Below the pieces are notes generated by a model that saw only the letters and a program-made list of their open reading frames with translations, made no database searches and was not told the DNA's origin. A DNA stretch of 64,000 bases from an uncultured Pelagibacteraceae bacterium (GTDB taxonomy: Bacteria > Pseudomonadota > Alphaproteobacteria > Pelagibacterales > Pelagibacteraceae), in NCBI GenBank assembly GCA_902608975.1, contig CACLQI010000001.1:124001-188000 (forward strand), written 5' to 3'. The position numbers and the translations under genes are program-made. This document shows, in pieces, positions 6,683 to 15,620 of the stretch. The stretch's first letter is position 1; the number at the start of each line of letters is the position of its first letter.

Positions 6683-8630
6683 TTAATTCTCTAATATTTT
6701 TATATTCATCTAAAACATCGGGATTTGCTAGTGCTTCTTTATTCTTAATTTCATTGCCCTCTATTATGCTTTTAACAGCTAACTCAACTATTTTGCCGTT
6801 TTTAGTTCTAGGTATATCGGTAACCTCAATAATCTTATTAGGGACATGTCTAGGTGAAGCTTCTATTCTTATTTTTTTTTTCATTTTAGTTTTTAACTCT
6901 TCATTCAGATCAAAGTTTTTATTAAGCACAACAAAAAGTATAATTCTAATATCATTGTCCCATTTTTGTCCAACAACTATAGACTCCTTTATTTCTTTAA
7001 ATTTTTCTATAACAGAGTATATCTCGGATGTTCCCAATCTTACTCCACCTGGATTTAACGTTGCATCAGATCTCCCATAAATTATAAAACCTCCGTTATT
7101 CTTAGTTTCTGCGTAATCTCCATGATGCCAAACATTTTTAAATTTATTAAAATAAGCATTTTTAAATTTTTCATCTTTTTTATCATTCCAAAATTTTAAA
7201 GGCATAGAGGGAAATGGGTTAACACAAACTAATTCTCCTTTTTTATTTTTAATAAAATTTCCATTTTCATCAAAAATCTTTACATTCATACCAAGACCTC
7301 TATTTTGAATTTCTCCAGAAATTACTGATTCATACAAGTTTCCTAATACAAAACACGAAACAATATCGGTTCCACCAGATATTGATGAGAGATGTACATT
7401 TTTTTTAATATTTTTATAAATATATTCAAAACCTTCTTTGGATAATGGTGAGCCAGTTGAGCAAATAGTCCTTAAGTTTTTAAATTTATATTTATTTTTA
7501 ATTCCCAATTTATTTAAAGTATCTATAAATTTCGCACTTACTCCCATTAATGTAATCTTTTCTTTATCTACAATTTTTAGTAATAAATCTTCCTTTTTGA
7601 ACATCGGGAATCCATCAAATAGAACAATTGAAGCTTTTGATGCAAGAGAGCTGACAAGCCAATTCCACATCATCCAACCTGAAGTCGTAAAATAAAAAAT
7701 ATTATCACCTTCTTTAATGTCACAATGTAATTGATGTTCTTTAAGGTGTTGTAATAAAACACCACCATTCTTATGACAAATACATTTTGGTTTACCTGTT
7801 GTTCCACTAGAATATAAGATTGCTAATTCATGTTCAAAATTAAATTTTTTAAAATATATTTTTTTTGTTTTATTTTTTTTAAGATTACTCCAATAAAAAA
7901 CTTTAATTTTATTAAATTGAAAATTTTTTTTTAAAAAATTTTTACCAGGATAATTTATAATTACTAAATATTTTATAGAATTTATTTTTTTTAATATTTC
8001 TGGAACTCTCTCTAAAATATTAATTTCTTTTCCATTATAATAATATCTATCTGTAACAAATAAAATTTTAGGATTGATCTGCCTAAATCTTTCTATTACA
8101 CCATTAACACCAAAATCTGGAGAACATGAGGACCATATTGCACCTATTGAGGTTGTGGCTAAAAAGGCCTCAACAGTCTCAATAGAATTTATCGTATAGG
8201 CGGCAATTCTATCTCTACTTATAACTTTAAGTTTCCTAAAAAAATCTTGTAATTTTCCTACGCTTTTATGTAAATTTTTCCAAGTTCTTTCCTCTCTAAA
8301 ACCATTCTCACTTAAAAAAGTAATAGCTTTAGTGTCTGTTTCTTTAGGAAGTAAATTTTGTGCAAAATTTAAAGATGAATTAGGTAAGAATATATTTTTA
8401 TAAAATATTTTTGATTTTTTTATTTTATGATTACTCTTAGCACCTCTAACTTGACAAAAATCCCAAACACTCGACCAAAATTCACCAGGGTTTTTAATAC
8501 TCCAATTTAAAATTTTTTCATATTTTTTATTAAATTTTTTATTAAATTTTTTTGATATAAATTTTTCAAACTTGTAAAGATTTGAATTTAATTTATTTTT
8601 TGATTTTGCCTTCCAAAGTATTCTTGACAT
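6675..8630 (-). CDS. acetoacetyl-CoA synthetase (acetoacetate-CoA ligase)
   Basis: ANL-superfamily adenylate-forming enzyme that activates acetoacetate to acetoacetyl-CoA. The phosphate-binding motif is YSSGTTGKPKCICHKNGG, followed by TTSGWMMWNWLVSSL, and a C-terminal domain ends with the catalytic lysine in IPRTKNGKIVE. The N-terminal segment with FWSSVWDFCQVRG and the length of 651 residues separate it from acetyl-CoA synthetase and match the acetoacetate ligases. Together with the thiolase near the window start it gives a route from acetoacetate to two acetyl-CoA. Some propionyl- or other acyl-CoA ligases look similar, so specificity is likely but not certain. Confidence 0.85.
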   Translation of the reverse strand: MSRILWKAKSKNKLNSNLYKFEKFISKKFNKKFNKKYEKILNWSIKNPGEFWSSVWDFCQVRGAKSNHKIKKSKIFYKNIFLPNSSLNFAQNLLPKETDTKAITFLSENGFREERTWKNLHKSVGKLQDFFRKLKVISRDRIAAYTINSIETVEAFLATTSIGAIWSSCSPDFGVNGVIERFRQINPKILFVTDRYYYNGKEINILERVPEILKKINSIKYLVIINYPGKNFLKKNFQFNKIKVFYWSNLKKNKTKKIYFKKFNFEHELAILYSSGTTGKPKCICHKNGGVLLQHLKEHQLHCDIKEGDNIFYFTTSGWMMWNWLVSSLASKASIVLFDGFPMFKKEDLLLKIVDKEKITLMGVSAKFIDTLNKLGIKNKYKFKNLRTICSTGSPLSKEGFEYIYKNIKKNVHLSSISGGTDIVSCFVLGNLYESVISGEIQNRGLGMNVKIFDENGNFIKNKKGELVCVNPFPSMPLKFWNDKKDEKFKNAYFNKFKNVWHHGDYAETKNNGGFIIYGRSDATLNPGGVRLGTSEIYSVIEKFKEIKESIVVGQKWDNDIRIILFVVLNKNFDLNEELKTKMKKKIRIEASPRHVPNKIIEVTDIPRTKNGKIVELAVKSIIEGNEIKNKEALANPDVLDEYKNIRELNV

Positions 8631-8803
8631 ATCTTATAAATAACTCTTGTAGTATTAATTTCATTTGTGCTACTGTTACATCTTAATAAAAACTTTAAAA
8701 TGAGAACTTTTTCCCATACGATTCGGTCCTGTTTTAGACTATTTTTGTTCTTTAAGACTAACAATATATGGTAGAAAAATAATTAAACATACTAAAGATA
8801 GAA

Positions 8804-11296
8804 ATGGCAAAAAATAAAATTACAGCTGTACTAGGGCCTACAAATACTGGAAAAACATTTTTAGCAATTGAAACAATGCTTTCATTTGACTCTGGAATGA
8901 TAGGTTTTCCCTTAAGGTTGTTAGCAAGAGAAGTTTACGACAAAATTATTAAAAAAATTGATTCAAAAAAAGTAGCCTTAATCACGGGTGAAGAAAAAAT
9001 AATTCCTGTAAATGCAAAATATTATCTGTGTACAGTAGAATCTATGCCAATTGACAAACAATTAGAATTTGTTGGCGTTGATGAAATCCAAATGTGCGCA
9101 GATCGCGAAAGAGGTCATATTTTTACAGATAGGCTTATTAACTTACGTGGTGAAAAATTAACAATGTTAATGGGTTCTAGCACGATAAAAAATATAATTT
9201 TAAAATTAAACGAAGATACAGAATTTATTAATAAAGAAAGATTTTCTAAACTTTCCTATGTTGGACATAAAAAAATTTCTCGAATAGATAGAAAAACTGC
9301 AATTATAGCTTTTTCTGCGGAAGAAGTTTACGCAATTGCCGAGCTTATCAGAAGACAAAAGGGAGGAGCAGCTATAGTTATGGGTTCACTTAGCCCAAAA
9401 ACTAGAAATGCTCAAGTAGATTTATATCAATCAGGAGATGTTGATTTTTTAGTTGCCACTGATGCTATTGGTATGGGAATAAACATGGATTTAAATAACG
9501 TATATTTTTCTAATTTAAAAAAATTTGATGGAAAAAAACTTAGACGACTAAATTTATCAGAGATGGGACAAATTGCTGGTAGGGCTGGTAGGTATTTAAA
9601 CGATGGAAGTTTTGGAATCACTGGAGAATGTGATAAAATTAGCTCTGATGAAGTAGAATTAATAGAAAGACATAAATTTGAAGAAATTAGAACGTTATTT
9701 TGGAGAAATTCTGATCTTGATTTTAGTAATGCATCCAATTTAATTAAATCTTTAGATCAAAAACCAAAACAGGATTGGTTAAGAAGAATTAACGAATGTG
9801 AAGACGAAAAAGTACTAAAATATTTTTTAAAAGATCTTACTAAAAACAACATATCTAATGAAAAAAATGTACTAAATTTATTATGGGAATGTTGTCAAAT
9901 CCCTGACTTTGTAAAAAAAACTTATGGTAATCATTTAGAGGTTGTTAGTAAAGTTTTTGGATTTTTGAGTGGTAAGGATAAAAAGATTACAAATAACTTC
10001 ATGAAAAAACAACTTTCAGTTCTAGATAAACTAGAAGGAAACGTAGACTCTCTATCAAATAGAATTGCCAATGTGAGAACTTGGTCTTATGTATCTAACA
10101 AATTAAACTGGGTTGAAAATCAAGATTTCTGGGTTGAGAGGACAAAACTATTAGAAGATAAATTGTCAGATAGACTGCATGAAGAATTAACTAAAAGTTT
10201 TATTGATAAAAGAGCCAGCGTTTTGTCTAGAGGATTAAAACAAGACATAAATTTTAATACTGAAATTATTGAAAATGAAAAAGTTATAATTGATAATCAA
10301 TTTATAGGTAAGCTAAAAGGCTTAAAATTAGAACTTGATTTAAAAGTTGGAACACTAGATACAGATATAAAATCACTAAAAAAAGCTGCTAGACAAAGCA
10401 TAGGTCCAGAATTCAATAAAAGAATTGAGCAAATAATTAATACTGGTTTGTTAGAAATCAAAAATGATTTTAAAATTTACTGGGGTAATTTTCCAATTGC
10501 TAGGCTGCTAGCGGGAAGAGATTATTTGGAACCAGAAATTACTTTAATTGTGGATGATATAATTGAAGTTAACGAAAAAAGAAAACTAAGAAGTTATCTT
10601 GAAAAATGGGTTAAAGATAAAATTAATTTTATTTTAAAAAACTTAATTGATCTTAAAAGTTTAGAAGAAACTAATCCATCAATAAGAGCTCTAGCTTATC
10701 AACTGTATGAAAATAATGGTGTAGTTAAAAGAGAGACGGTAATTGATTACTTAAATAAGCTAGGTCAAGAAGAAAGAAAAATTTTAAGAAACTTGGGTGT
10801 AAAATTTGGAAGATATCATATATTTCTTTTTAAACTCTTAAAACCCGAAGCTGTTATGCTAAGAGTCCTTCTTTGGAAAAATTTTCATCAAAAACATTTT
10901 GACTTAAATCCACCAAAATTTGGTTTAAATTTTATAGAGGATAAAAAGTTTAAAAATAAAAATTTTATGCTTTTATGCGGATTTGAAAATTTTGATAAAT
11001 ATTTTGTAAGAATTGATATATTAGAAAGATTATTTGTACAAATAATCAATACAAACAAAGAAATTAAAGATAATAATAGAGAGATAAAATTAATACCAGA
11101 AATGTTAAATTTACTGGGATGTAATAAAGAAAGTTTTATAAGTCTAATTCAAAAGATGAACTATAAAACTTTTGAAAAGAATAATGAATTATATTTTAAA
11201 TACCTTCCCAATAAAAATAGAATCAAGAAATTTAGTAAAAAGAATCAATTAAATGATAATCCTTTTAAAATATTAAAGAATATTAACTTTACCTAA
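8804..11296 (+). CDS. Suv3-like superfamily 2 RNA/DNA helicase
   Basis: An ATP-dependent helicase of 830 residues. Walker A is GPTNTGKT near the N-terminus. VDEIQMCADRERG replaces a canonical DEAD/DEAH box, as in the mitochondrial Suv3 family. Motif VI is MGQIAGRAGRY. The helicase core fills about the first 300 residues. The long remainder is the alphaproteobacterial extension, which I cannot subdivide. Suv3 relatives unwind RNA in degradosomes, but the bacterial homologues are little studied, so the role is open. It heads a rightward operon with TerB-like, fdxA and carD; its stop codon overlaps the next start by one base. Confidence 0.85.
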   Translation: MAKNKITAVLGPTNTGKTFLAIETMLSFDSGMIGFPLRLLAREVYDKIIKKIDSKKVALITGEEKIIPVNAKYYLCTVESMPIDKQLEFVGVDEIQMCADRERGHIFTDRLINLRGEKLTMLMGSSTIKNIILKLNEDTEFINKERFSKLSYVGHKKISRIDRKTAIIAFSAEEVYAIAELIRRQKGGAAIVMGSLSPKTRNAQVDLYQSGDVDFLVATDAIGMGINMDLNNVYFSNLKKFDGKKLRRLNLSEMGQIAGRAGRYLNDGSFGITGECDKISSDEVELIERHKFEEIRTLFWRNSDLDFSNASNLIKSLDQKPKQDWLRRINECEDEKVLKYFLKDLTKNNISNEKNVLNLLWECCQIPDFVKKTYGNHLEVVSKVFGFLSGKDKKITNNFMKKQLSVLDKLEGNVDSLSNRIANVRTWSYVSNKLNWVENQDFWVERTKLLEDKLSDRLHEELTKSFIDKRASVLSRGLKQDINFNTEIIENEKVIIDNQFIGKLKGLKLELDLKVGTLDTDIKSLKKAARQSIGPEFNKRIEQIINTGLLEIKNDFKIYWGNFPIARLLAGRDYLEPEITLIVDDIIEVNEKRKLRSYLEKWVKDKINFILKNLIDLKSLEETNPSIRALAYQLYENNGVVKRETVIDYLNKLGQEERKILRNLGVKFGRYHIFLFKLLKPEAVMLRVLLWKNFHQKHFDLNPPKFGLNFIEDKKFKNKNFMLLCGFENFDKYFVRIDILERLFVQIINTNKEIKDNNREIKLIPEMLNLLGCNKESFISLIQKMNYKTFEKNNELYFKYLPNKNRIKKFSKKNQLNDNPFKILKNINFT

Positions 11297-11724
11297 TGTT
11301 TAAATTTCTTAAAAATAAAACAAATAAAAAAGATCAAAATAGTAATTTAATTTTAAAAACCGCATCATTATTGATACATGCGGCAAAAATTGATGAAAAT
11401 TATACTAATGCAGAAAAATCTATAATTAGAGAAACACTTTTAAGTCTAGACCCAGAAAACAATGATATTGAAAAACTGATGAGTGACGCTGAAAATGAAG
11501 AAAAAAATTCAAACCAAATACTAGATTTTACAAAAGAAATTAAAAATACCGATGAGACATTTAAAGTGAAAATTATTGAAACTTTGTGGAAAATTATATA
11601 TTCAAACAATCAGGTTGATATGTACGAATCTAACCTTATGAGCAGATTATCGGGCTTGTTGTACTTGGATAATAAGGTATCAGGAAAAATTAAAGAAAAA
11701 GCAAAAAAAGAGTTTTTGAAATGA
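11296..11724 (+). CDS. TerB-like protein
   Basis: An all-helical protein of 142 residues matching the tellurite-resistance TerB fold. The first half has [22 protein letters not shown] and the second half [23 protein letters not shown], the repeated pattern of acidic residues found in TerB and DjlA-like domains that may bind metal. Despite the family name there is no sign of a tellurite operon. The gene is translationally coupled to the helicase (one-base overlap) and overlaps fdxA by 4 bases. Function unknown. Confidence 0.8.
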   Translation: MFKFLKNKTNKKDQNSNLILKTASLLIHAAKIDENYTNAEKSIIRETLLSLDPENNDIEKLMSDAENEEKNSNQILDFTKEIKNTDETFKVKIIETLWKIIYSNNQVDMYESNLMSRLSGLLYLDNKVSGKIKEKAKKEFLK

Positions 11725-12047
11725 CATACTTGGTAAATGAAAAATGTATAAAGTGTAAACTTATGGATTGTGTAGAAGTTTGCCCGGTTGATTGTTTTTA
11801 TGAAGGAAAAAATATGCTTGTAATTAAACCTGATGAGTGTATAGATTGTGGCGTTTGCGAGCCGGAGTGTCCAGTGGATGCGATAGTTCCAGACACTGTA
11901 GGGAATGTCGACAAATGGTTAGAATTAAACACAAAATACTCAGAAATTTGGCCCAACATAAATGCCAAAAAAGATCCACCTGAAGACCACGAAAAATATA
12001 AAAATGAAAAAAATAAATTTGAAAAATATTTTAAAGAAAACCTTTAA
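11721..12047 (+). CDS. fdxA: 7Fe-8S type ferredoxin FdxA
   Basis: A small electron carrier of 108 residues with two cluster-binding regions. The first is [17 protein letters not shown] and the second [16 protein letters not shown]. The region around the first C-x2-C-x4-C is typical of FdxA ferredoxins that carry one 3Fe-4S and one 4Fe-4S cluster, and the C-terminal [16 protein letters not shown] is also diagnostic. It is usually next to carD in alphaproteobacteria, as here. The last 44 bases or more are also read in another frame as the start of carD. Confidence 0.94.
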   Translation: MTYLVNEKCIKCKLMDCVEVCPVDCFYEGKNMLVIKPDECIDCGVCEPECPVDAIVPDTVGNVDKWLELNTKYSEIWPNINAKKDPPEDHEKYKNEKNKFEKYFKENL

Positions 12048-12804
12048 AAAAAGTAAACCAAAAAAAAGCAAAAAAGCAAAAGGCAAAAAAAAGGTTGTTA
12101 CCAAATCTTTAAAAGTAAAAAAAATTAAAAAAACAAATTTAAATATCCAAAAAAAAACTAAACCAACGCTTAAAAGCGAAAACTTACGAATAACCAAAAC
12201 GAATGAAGTTAAACCAGAAATTAAAAAAATTAAAAAACAAGAAACAGCGAAAAAAGAATACAAACTTAAAGACTATGTTGTTTACCCAAAACATGGTGTT
12301 GGCCAAATATTATCAATAAGCTCAAAAACCATCGGTGGAATTGATGTCCAGTGTTATGATATAAAATTTGAAAAAGATAAAGCAATTGGCAATCTACCTA
12401 TAAACAAGCAAAATCATTTAAGGCCTCTTTCAACCATTAACCAAGTAAATAAATCTATATCCATTTTAAAAAGCAAACCAAAGATAAAAAGATCTATGTG
12501 GAGTAGGAGAGCACAAGAATACGAGCAAAAAATCACTTCTGGAAAAATTTATGAACTTGCTGAAGTTGTTAGAGATCTAAATAAAGGAGACGATTTGATG
12601 GTTGACCAATCCTATAGTGAAAGACAATTATTTGAGAAAGCATATGAAAGAATTTTGTCTGAATTTCAAATAGTAATAGGGGCATCTCACGAAGAAACAC
12701 AAAAAAAATTAGACAAGGCTTTAAAAAGAAATTTAGAAAAACAACAAATTGTTAAAACCGAGATAAAAAAAGAAGAACCCAAAGAAATTGGAACAACTGA
12801 ATAA
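12004..12804 (+). CDS. carD: CarD-family transcription regulator with long lysine-rich N-terminal tail
   Basis: CarD-family protein that binds RNA polymerase beta and stabilises open promoter complexes. The RNAP-interaction domain starts at [21 protein letters not shown], and a helical C-terminal part contains [13 protein letters not shown] and LAEVVRDL. Ahead of it is a tail of about 80 residues made mostly of Lys with Thr, Ser and Pro ([16 protein letters not shown]), resembling a histone H1 tail. I chose the ATG inside fdxA at residue 15 of the ORF-track product; the track's own ATG lies 42 bases further upstream. Either way the gene starts inside fdxA because no later ATG precedes the CarD domain. 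No good ribosome site is visible at either start. Confidence 0.88.
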   Translation: MKKINLKNILKKTFKKSKPKKSKKAKGKKKVVTKSLKVKKIKKTNLNIQKKTKPTLKSENLRITKTNEVKPEIKKIKKQETAKKEYKLKDYVVYPKHGVGQILSISSKTIGGIDVQCYDIKFEKDKAIGNLPINKQNHLRPLSTINQVNKSISILKSKPKIKRSMWSRRAQEYEQKITSGKIYELAEVVRDLNKGDDLMVDQSYSERQLFEKAYERILSEFQIVIGASHEETQKKLDKALKRNLEKQQIVKTEIKKEEPKEIGTTE

Positions 12805-12848
12805 AAAAAAACGCTTCCCTAAACTATGTTTATGAGAAGCGTTTTTTA
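12803..12848. terminator. bidirectional terminator shared by carD and the 23-residue peptide gene
   Basis: Stem ACGCTTC/GAAGCGT with an 18-base loop, preceded by a run of about nine A and followed by six T. It therefore has a U-tract in both directions. It starts at the carD stop codon and ends 15 bases before the stop of the convergent small gene. Confidence 0.85.
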
Positions 12849-12862
12849 AAAAAGAAATTATA

Positions 12863-12934
12863 TTATCTTCTTCTTCTTCTTTTTTTTGCTTTTTTCTTAG
12901 CTTTTTTCTTAGCTTTTTTTCTTCTTTTAGCCAT
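12863..12934 (-). CDS. 23-residue polybasic Lys/Arg/Ala peptide
   Basis: A tiny gene too short for the ORF track. The product starts MAKRRKKAKKKAKKK and ends in five arginines. It contains only Met, Ala, Lys and Arg, with AKKK repeated. It has the parts of a real transcription unit: a ribosome site (AGGGAG about 7 bases before the ATG), a predicted TTGACA promoter, an inverted repeat in the leader and a strong shared terminator. The peptide resembles histone H1-like or protamine-like tails and would bind nucleic acid by charge. That role is inferred from composition only. Low-complexity purine sequence could by itself create such an ORF, but the flanking signals argue against chance. Confidence 0.65.
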   Translation of the reverse strand: MAKRRKKAKKKAKKKAKKRRRRR

Positions 12935-12956
12935 CTTTAGCTCCCTGTTAGTTTTA

Positions 12957-12972
12957 CGAATCAAATGATTCG
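12957..12972 (-). repeat. inverted repeat in the leader of the 23-residue peptide gene
   Basis: CGAATCA-AA-TGATTCG, a perfect 7-bp inverted repeat with a 2-base centre. It lies between the predicted promoter and the ribosome site of the small gene. It could be an operator or an RNA hairpin near the 5' end. The rest of the gap up to 13122 is AT-rich and holds nothing else I recognise apart from the promoter. Confidence 0.6.
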
Positions 12973-12982
12973 CTATTAACTA

Positions 12983-13011
12983 TTTTTATTTTTTTTAATA
13001 ACTTATGTCAA
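12983..13011 (-). promoter_or_regulatory. predicted sigma-70 promoter of the 23-residue peptide gene
   Basis: On the minus strand a perfect -35 TTGACA is followed after 17 bases by TAAAAA(T) as a weak -10. The start would fall a few bases before the inverted repeat at 12957-12972. The perfect -35 and the spacing are the main support. Confidence 0.5.
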
Positions 13012-13122
13012 TTCTTTAATTAATAACAAAATTTTTAAAAAAATTATTTTTTTTTATTTTTTTTAAAATACTTAAAAAAGTTAGATAAATAGCGACTAAT
13101 AACAATTATTAATTTATTTAAC

Positions 13123-14841
13123 TTAGTAAAGTTTTTCAAAAAAATTTTTGTATTTTTGTATAATTTTAAATCTTTTTAACTTTAAAGTTGGTGTTAACAT
13201 ACCATTTTCAATTGAAAATTTTTCATTAATTATAAAATATTTTTTAATATTTTCTATTTTAGATAGTTTATTATTTATTTTTTTAATTACTTGTTTAATT
13301 TCTACATCTGTAGAAGATTTTTTTTCTTCATTTAGAACTAACAGTGCAACAAGATACGGTTTATTATCTCCATAAACAATTGCTTGATCAATTATATCAG
13401 AATTTACTAATTCGTTTTCAATTTTTAAAGGTGAAATATTATCTCCACCTGGTGTAATTAAAATATCTTTCTTTCTATCAGTTATTTTTAAATAATTATT
13501 TTCAAAAACTCCTATATCTCCTGTATAAAGCCAACCATCTTTTAAAACTTTGTCTGTTTCTTCTTTATTATTCCAATAACCAAGCATAACATTTTCACCC
13601 TTTACTAAGATTTCTCCATCCTCAGCAATTTTTACATCATTTCCTTTAAATGGAGGCCCAACTGTATCTACTCTAATGTCATTAATAGGATTGCAGCTTA
13701 CCACGGGAGATGTTTCTGTTAGACCATAACCCTGTAGAGTAGGCAGACCTATAGCATTTAGAAAAAAACCTACTTCTTTATCAAGGGCACCTCCTCCTGA
13801 AACGAAGGTTTTCAAAGAGCCACCAAATTGAGCCTTGATTTTCTTCCTTACAATTTTCTCTAAAATTCCATCTTGAATTTTTTCAATAAAATTAAGTGGC
13901 TTTTTTTTAATTTTTTTAAGTCCAAGATTTAACATTTTTTGAAGCAATATTTTTTTAACCCCTTTTGCTTTATTAAAACTTGCATTAATTTTTTGATAAA
14001 GATTCTGATAAAATCTTGGGACGGCAGTCATAATTTCTGGACTACAGTCATTCATATTTTTTATTAGCTTTTCAATACTCTCTGCATAAAATACTCTCGC
14101 GGCAACGGTAATTTGAACGAACTGAACTGTATGTTCATAAGAATGGGATAATGGTAACCAAGTTAAAAATCTTGTTTGATCTTTTTTTATTAATGGTTCT
14201 AAAATTTCTATTGCACCTTCACAATTATTTAAAATTCCTCCATGACTTAAAATAACTCCCTTTGGATTGCCCTGCGTTCCAGAGGTATAAATAATACAAG
14301 CAGGATTTTTTCTATTTATTTCAGTTTTAGAAATATTATTTACATTTTTTAAATTAGAAAATAAATTAGTTATATTTTGATATTCATTTTCATTTATATT
14401 TTCTAACTTATCAAAAGAAAATATTTTCTTTATAAAATCTTTACTCTTAATTATATTTTTTACTTTGTTAAATTGTTCTGTATTTGAAACAAAAATTACT
14501 GATGGCGCACAATCATTTATAATATATTCATAATCTCTTTCAGCATAAGTTGTATATGCAGGAACAGTAATTGATCCTGATAACATAACTGATAAATCAG
14601 AAATAAACCACTCAGGTCTATTTTCAGAAATTAATAAGCATCTATCGCCTTTGTTTACAAATTTCTTTAACTCTTCTGATAATTTATCAATTGAATTAAA
14701 TGTTTCTTGCCAACTATAATTTTTTCTTGGTTCTTTAAGAGAAGATAATAATATTTTATTCTTATCTGATTGATTTTCATATTGTTTATAAAATAATTCT
14801 ACTAAATTATTTATTTTATTGATTTCTAAAGTTTTTTTCAT
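13123..14841 (-). CDS. long-chain acyl-CoA synthetase (AMP-binding, FadD-like)
   Basis: An ANL-superfamily ligase of 572 residues that forms acyl-CoA from a fatty acid, ATP and CoA. The P-loop-like motif is IYTSGTQGNPKGVILSHGG, the A5 region is LQGYGLTETSPVVS, and the A7 region is GWLYTGDIG with ITDRKKDILIT after it. The architecture matches FadD15-type long-chain acyl-CoA synthetases (AMP-dependent synthetase COG1022). It probably activates exogenous or recycled fatty acids. It lies alone between AT-rich sequence and tRNA-Leu; both are transcribed leftward and could be linked. Confidence 0.88.
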   Translation of the reverse strand: MKKTLEINKINNLVELFYKQYENQSDKNKILLSSLKEPRKNYSWQETFNSIDKLSEELKKFVNKGDRCLLISENRPEWFISDLSVMLSGSITVPAYTTYAERDYEYIINDCAPSVIFVSNTEQFNKVKNIIKSKDFIKKIFSFDKLENINENEYQNITNLFSNLKNVNNISKTEINRKNPACIIYTSGTQGNPKGVILSHGGILNNCEGAIEILEPLIKKDQTRFLTWLPLSHSYEHTVQFVQITVAARVFYAESIEKLIKNMNDCSPEIMTAVPRFYQNLYQKINASFNKAKGVKKILLQKMLNLGLKKIKKKPLNFIEKIQDGILEKIVRKKIKAQFGGSLKTFVSGGGALDKEVGFFLNAIGLPTLQGYGLTETSPVVSCNPINDIRVDTVGPPFKGNDVKIAEDGEILVKGENVMLGYWNNKEETDKVLKDGWLYTGDIGVFENNYLKITDRKKDILITPGGDNISPLKIENELVNSDIIDQAIVYGDNKPYLVALLVLNEEKKSSTDVEIKQVIKKINNKLSKIENIKKYFIINEKFSIENGMLTPTLKLKRFKIIQKYKNFFEKLY

Positions 14842-14855
14842 TTTAAATCATATTT

Positions 14856-14940
14856 TGGTGGGCGAAGAGAGAATCGAACTCTCACTTCTTGCGAAACACG
14901 ATTTTGAGTCGTGCGCGTCTACCAGTTCCGCCATTCGCCC
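14856..14940 (-). tRNA. tRNA-Leu (anticodon CAA)
   Basis: On the minus strand a class II tRNA of 85 bases can be folded. The acceptor stem GGGCGAA pairs with TTCGCCC, anticodon stem CACGA/TCGTG encloses loop CTCAAAA (anticodon CAA, reading UUG), a long variable arm follows, and CCA is encoded. It lies just upstream of the acyl-CoA ligase gene in the same direction. Confidence 0.96.
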
Positions 14941-14959
14941 TTAATCATCATAGGTTATT

Positions 14960-14989
14960 ATTATAAAATTAAATAGTATAAGAACTCAA
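14960..14989 (-). promoter_or_regulatory. predicted promoter of tRNA-Leu
   Basis: Minus-strand -35 TTGAGT and -10 TATAAT, 18 bases apart, placed about 20 bases before the mature tRNA 5' end. The -10 is a perfect consensus. It may also serve the downstream acyl-CoA ligase gene. Confidence 0.5.
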
Positions 14990-15008
14990 ATTGTATTAAA
15001 ACCAAAAA

Positions 15009-15617
15009 ATGTTTAAAGAATTATATTATAAATCTTTAAAATTAGCAGGTCATAAAAGCTCAAAAATTTTTTTAGGAATAATTTCATTCATTGAAAGTTT
15101 TATTTTTCCAATTCCACCAGATGTATTTATAATTCCTATGACAATTGCTAAACGTAATGAGTGGTTAAAAATTGCATTAATTGCAACCGTAGGGTCTGTA
15201 TTGGGTGCATGCTTAGGTTACTTTATAGGCTACGTTTTTTTTAACGAAATTGGAATTAAAATATTTGAACTTTATGGAGTGGATAATACATCTTTTTTAA
15301 AAGAAAAAGTATCTTCCGATGGTGGAGTGATTGCGTGGATAACTTTGCTGGCAATTGCCGGATTTACCCCAGTGCCTTTTAAGCTATTAACAATAACAAG
15401 TGGATTTGTTCACTTTAATTTTTTATATTTTATTATTATTTCTTTTTTAACTAGAGGTTCAAGATTTTTCATAATTGCTTTTTTAATAGGAAATTTTGGT
15501 CCTACAATGAAAAAAATTATAGAAAAAAAACTACTTACAATATCAATTTTTTTTGCAATAATTTTAATAATTGTTGCATTTTTTGTTTATAATTTTCTAA
15601 TAAATTTTATGCAATAA
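15009..15617 (+). CDS. YqaA/DedA-like (VTT domain) membrane protein
   Basis: An integral membrane protein of 202 residues with about five hydrophobic segments. SFIFPIPPDVFIIPM near the start and AIAGFTPVPFKLLTITSG near residue 120 are the hallmark half-helix motifs of the VTT/SNARE-associated family (YqaA branch). DedA-superfamily members move or flip lipids such as undecaprenyl phosphate, or support membrane homeostasis; the YqaA branch is less defined. It lies 3 bases before dsbB, so cotranscription is likely. Confidence 0.85.
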   Translation: MFKELYYKSLKLAGHKSSKIFLGIISFIESFIFPIPPDVFIIPMTIAKRNEWLKIALIATVGSVLGACLGYFIGYVFFNEIGIKIFELYGVDNTSFLKEKVSSDGGVIAWITLLAIAGFTPVPFKLLTITSGFVHFNFLYFIIISFLTRGSRFFIIAFLIGNFGPTMKKIIEKKLLTISIFFAIILIIVAFFVYNFLINFMQ

Positions 15618-15620
15618 AGT

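Noticed and set aside
11940-12263. Minus-strand Phe-rich ORF opposite fdxA/carD
   Set aside because: It is the mirror of the lysine-rich carD tail and has no family features or ribosome site.
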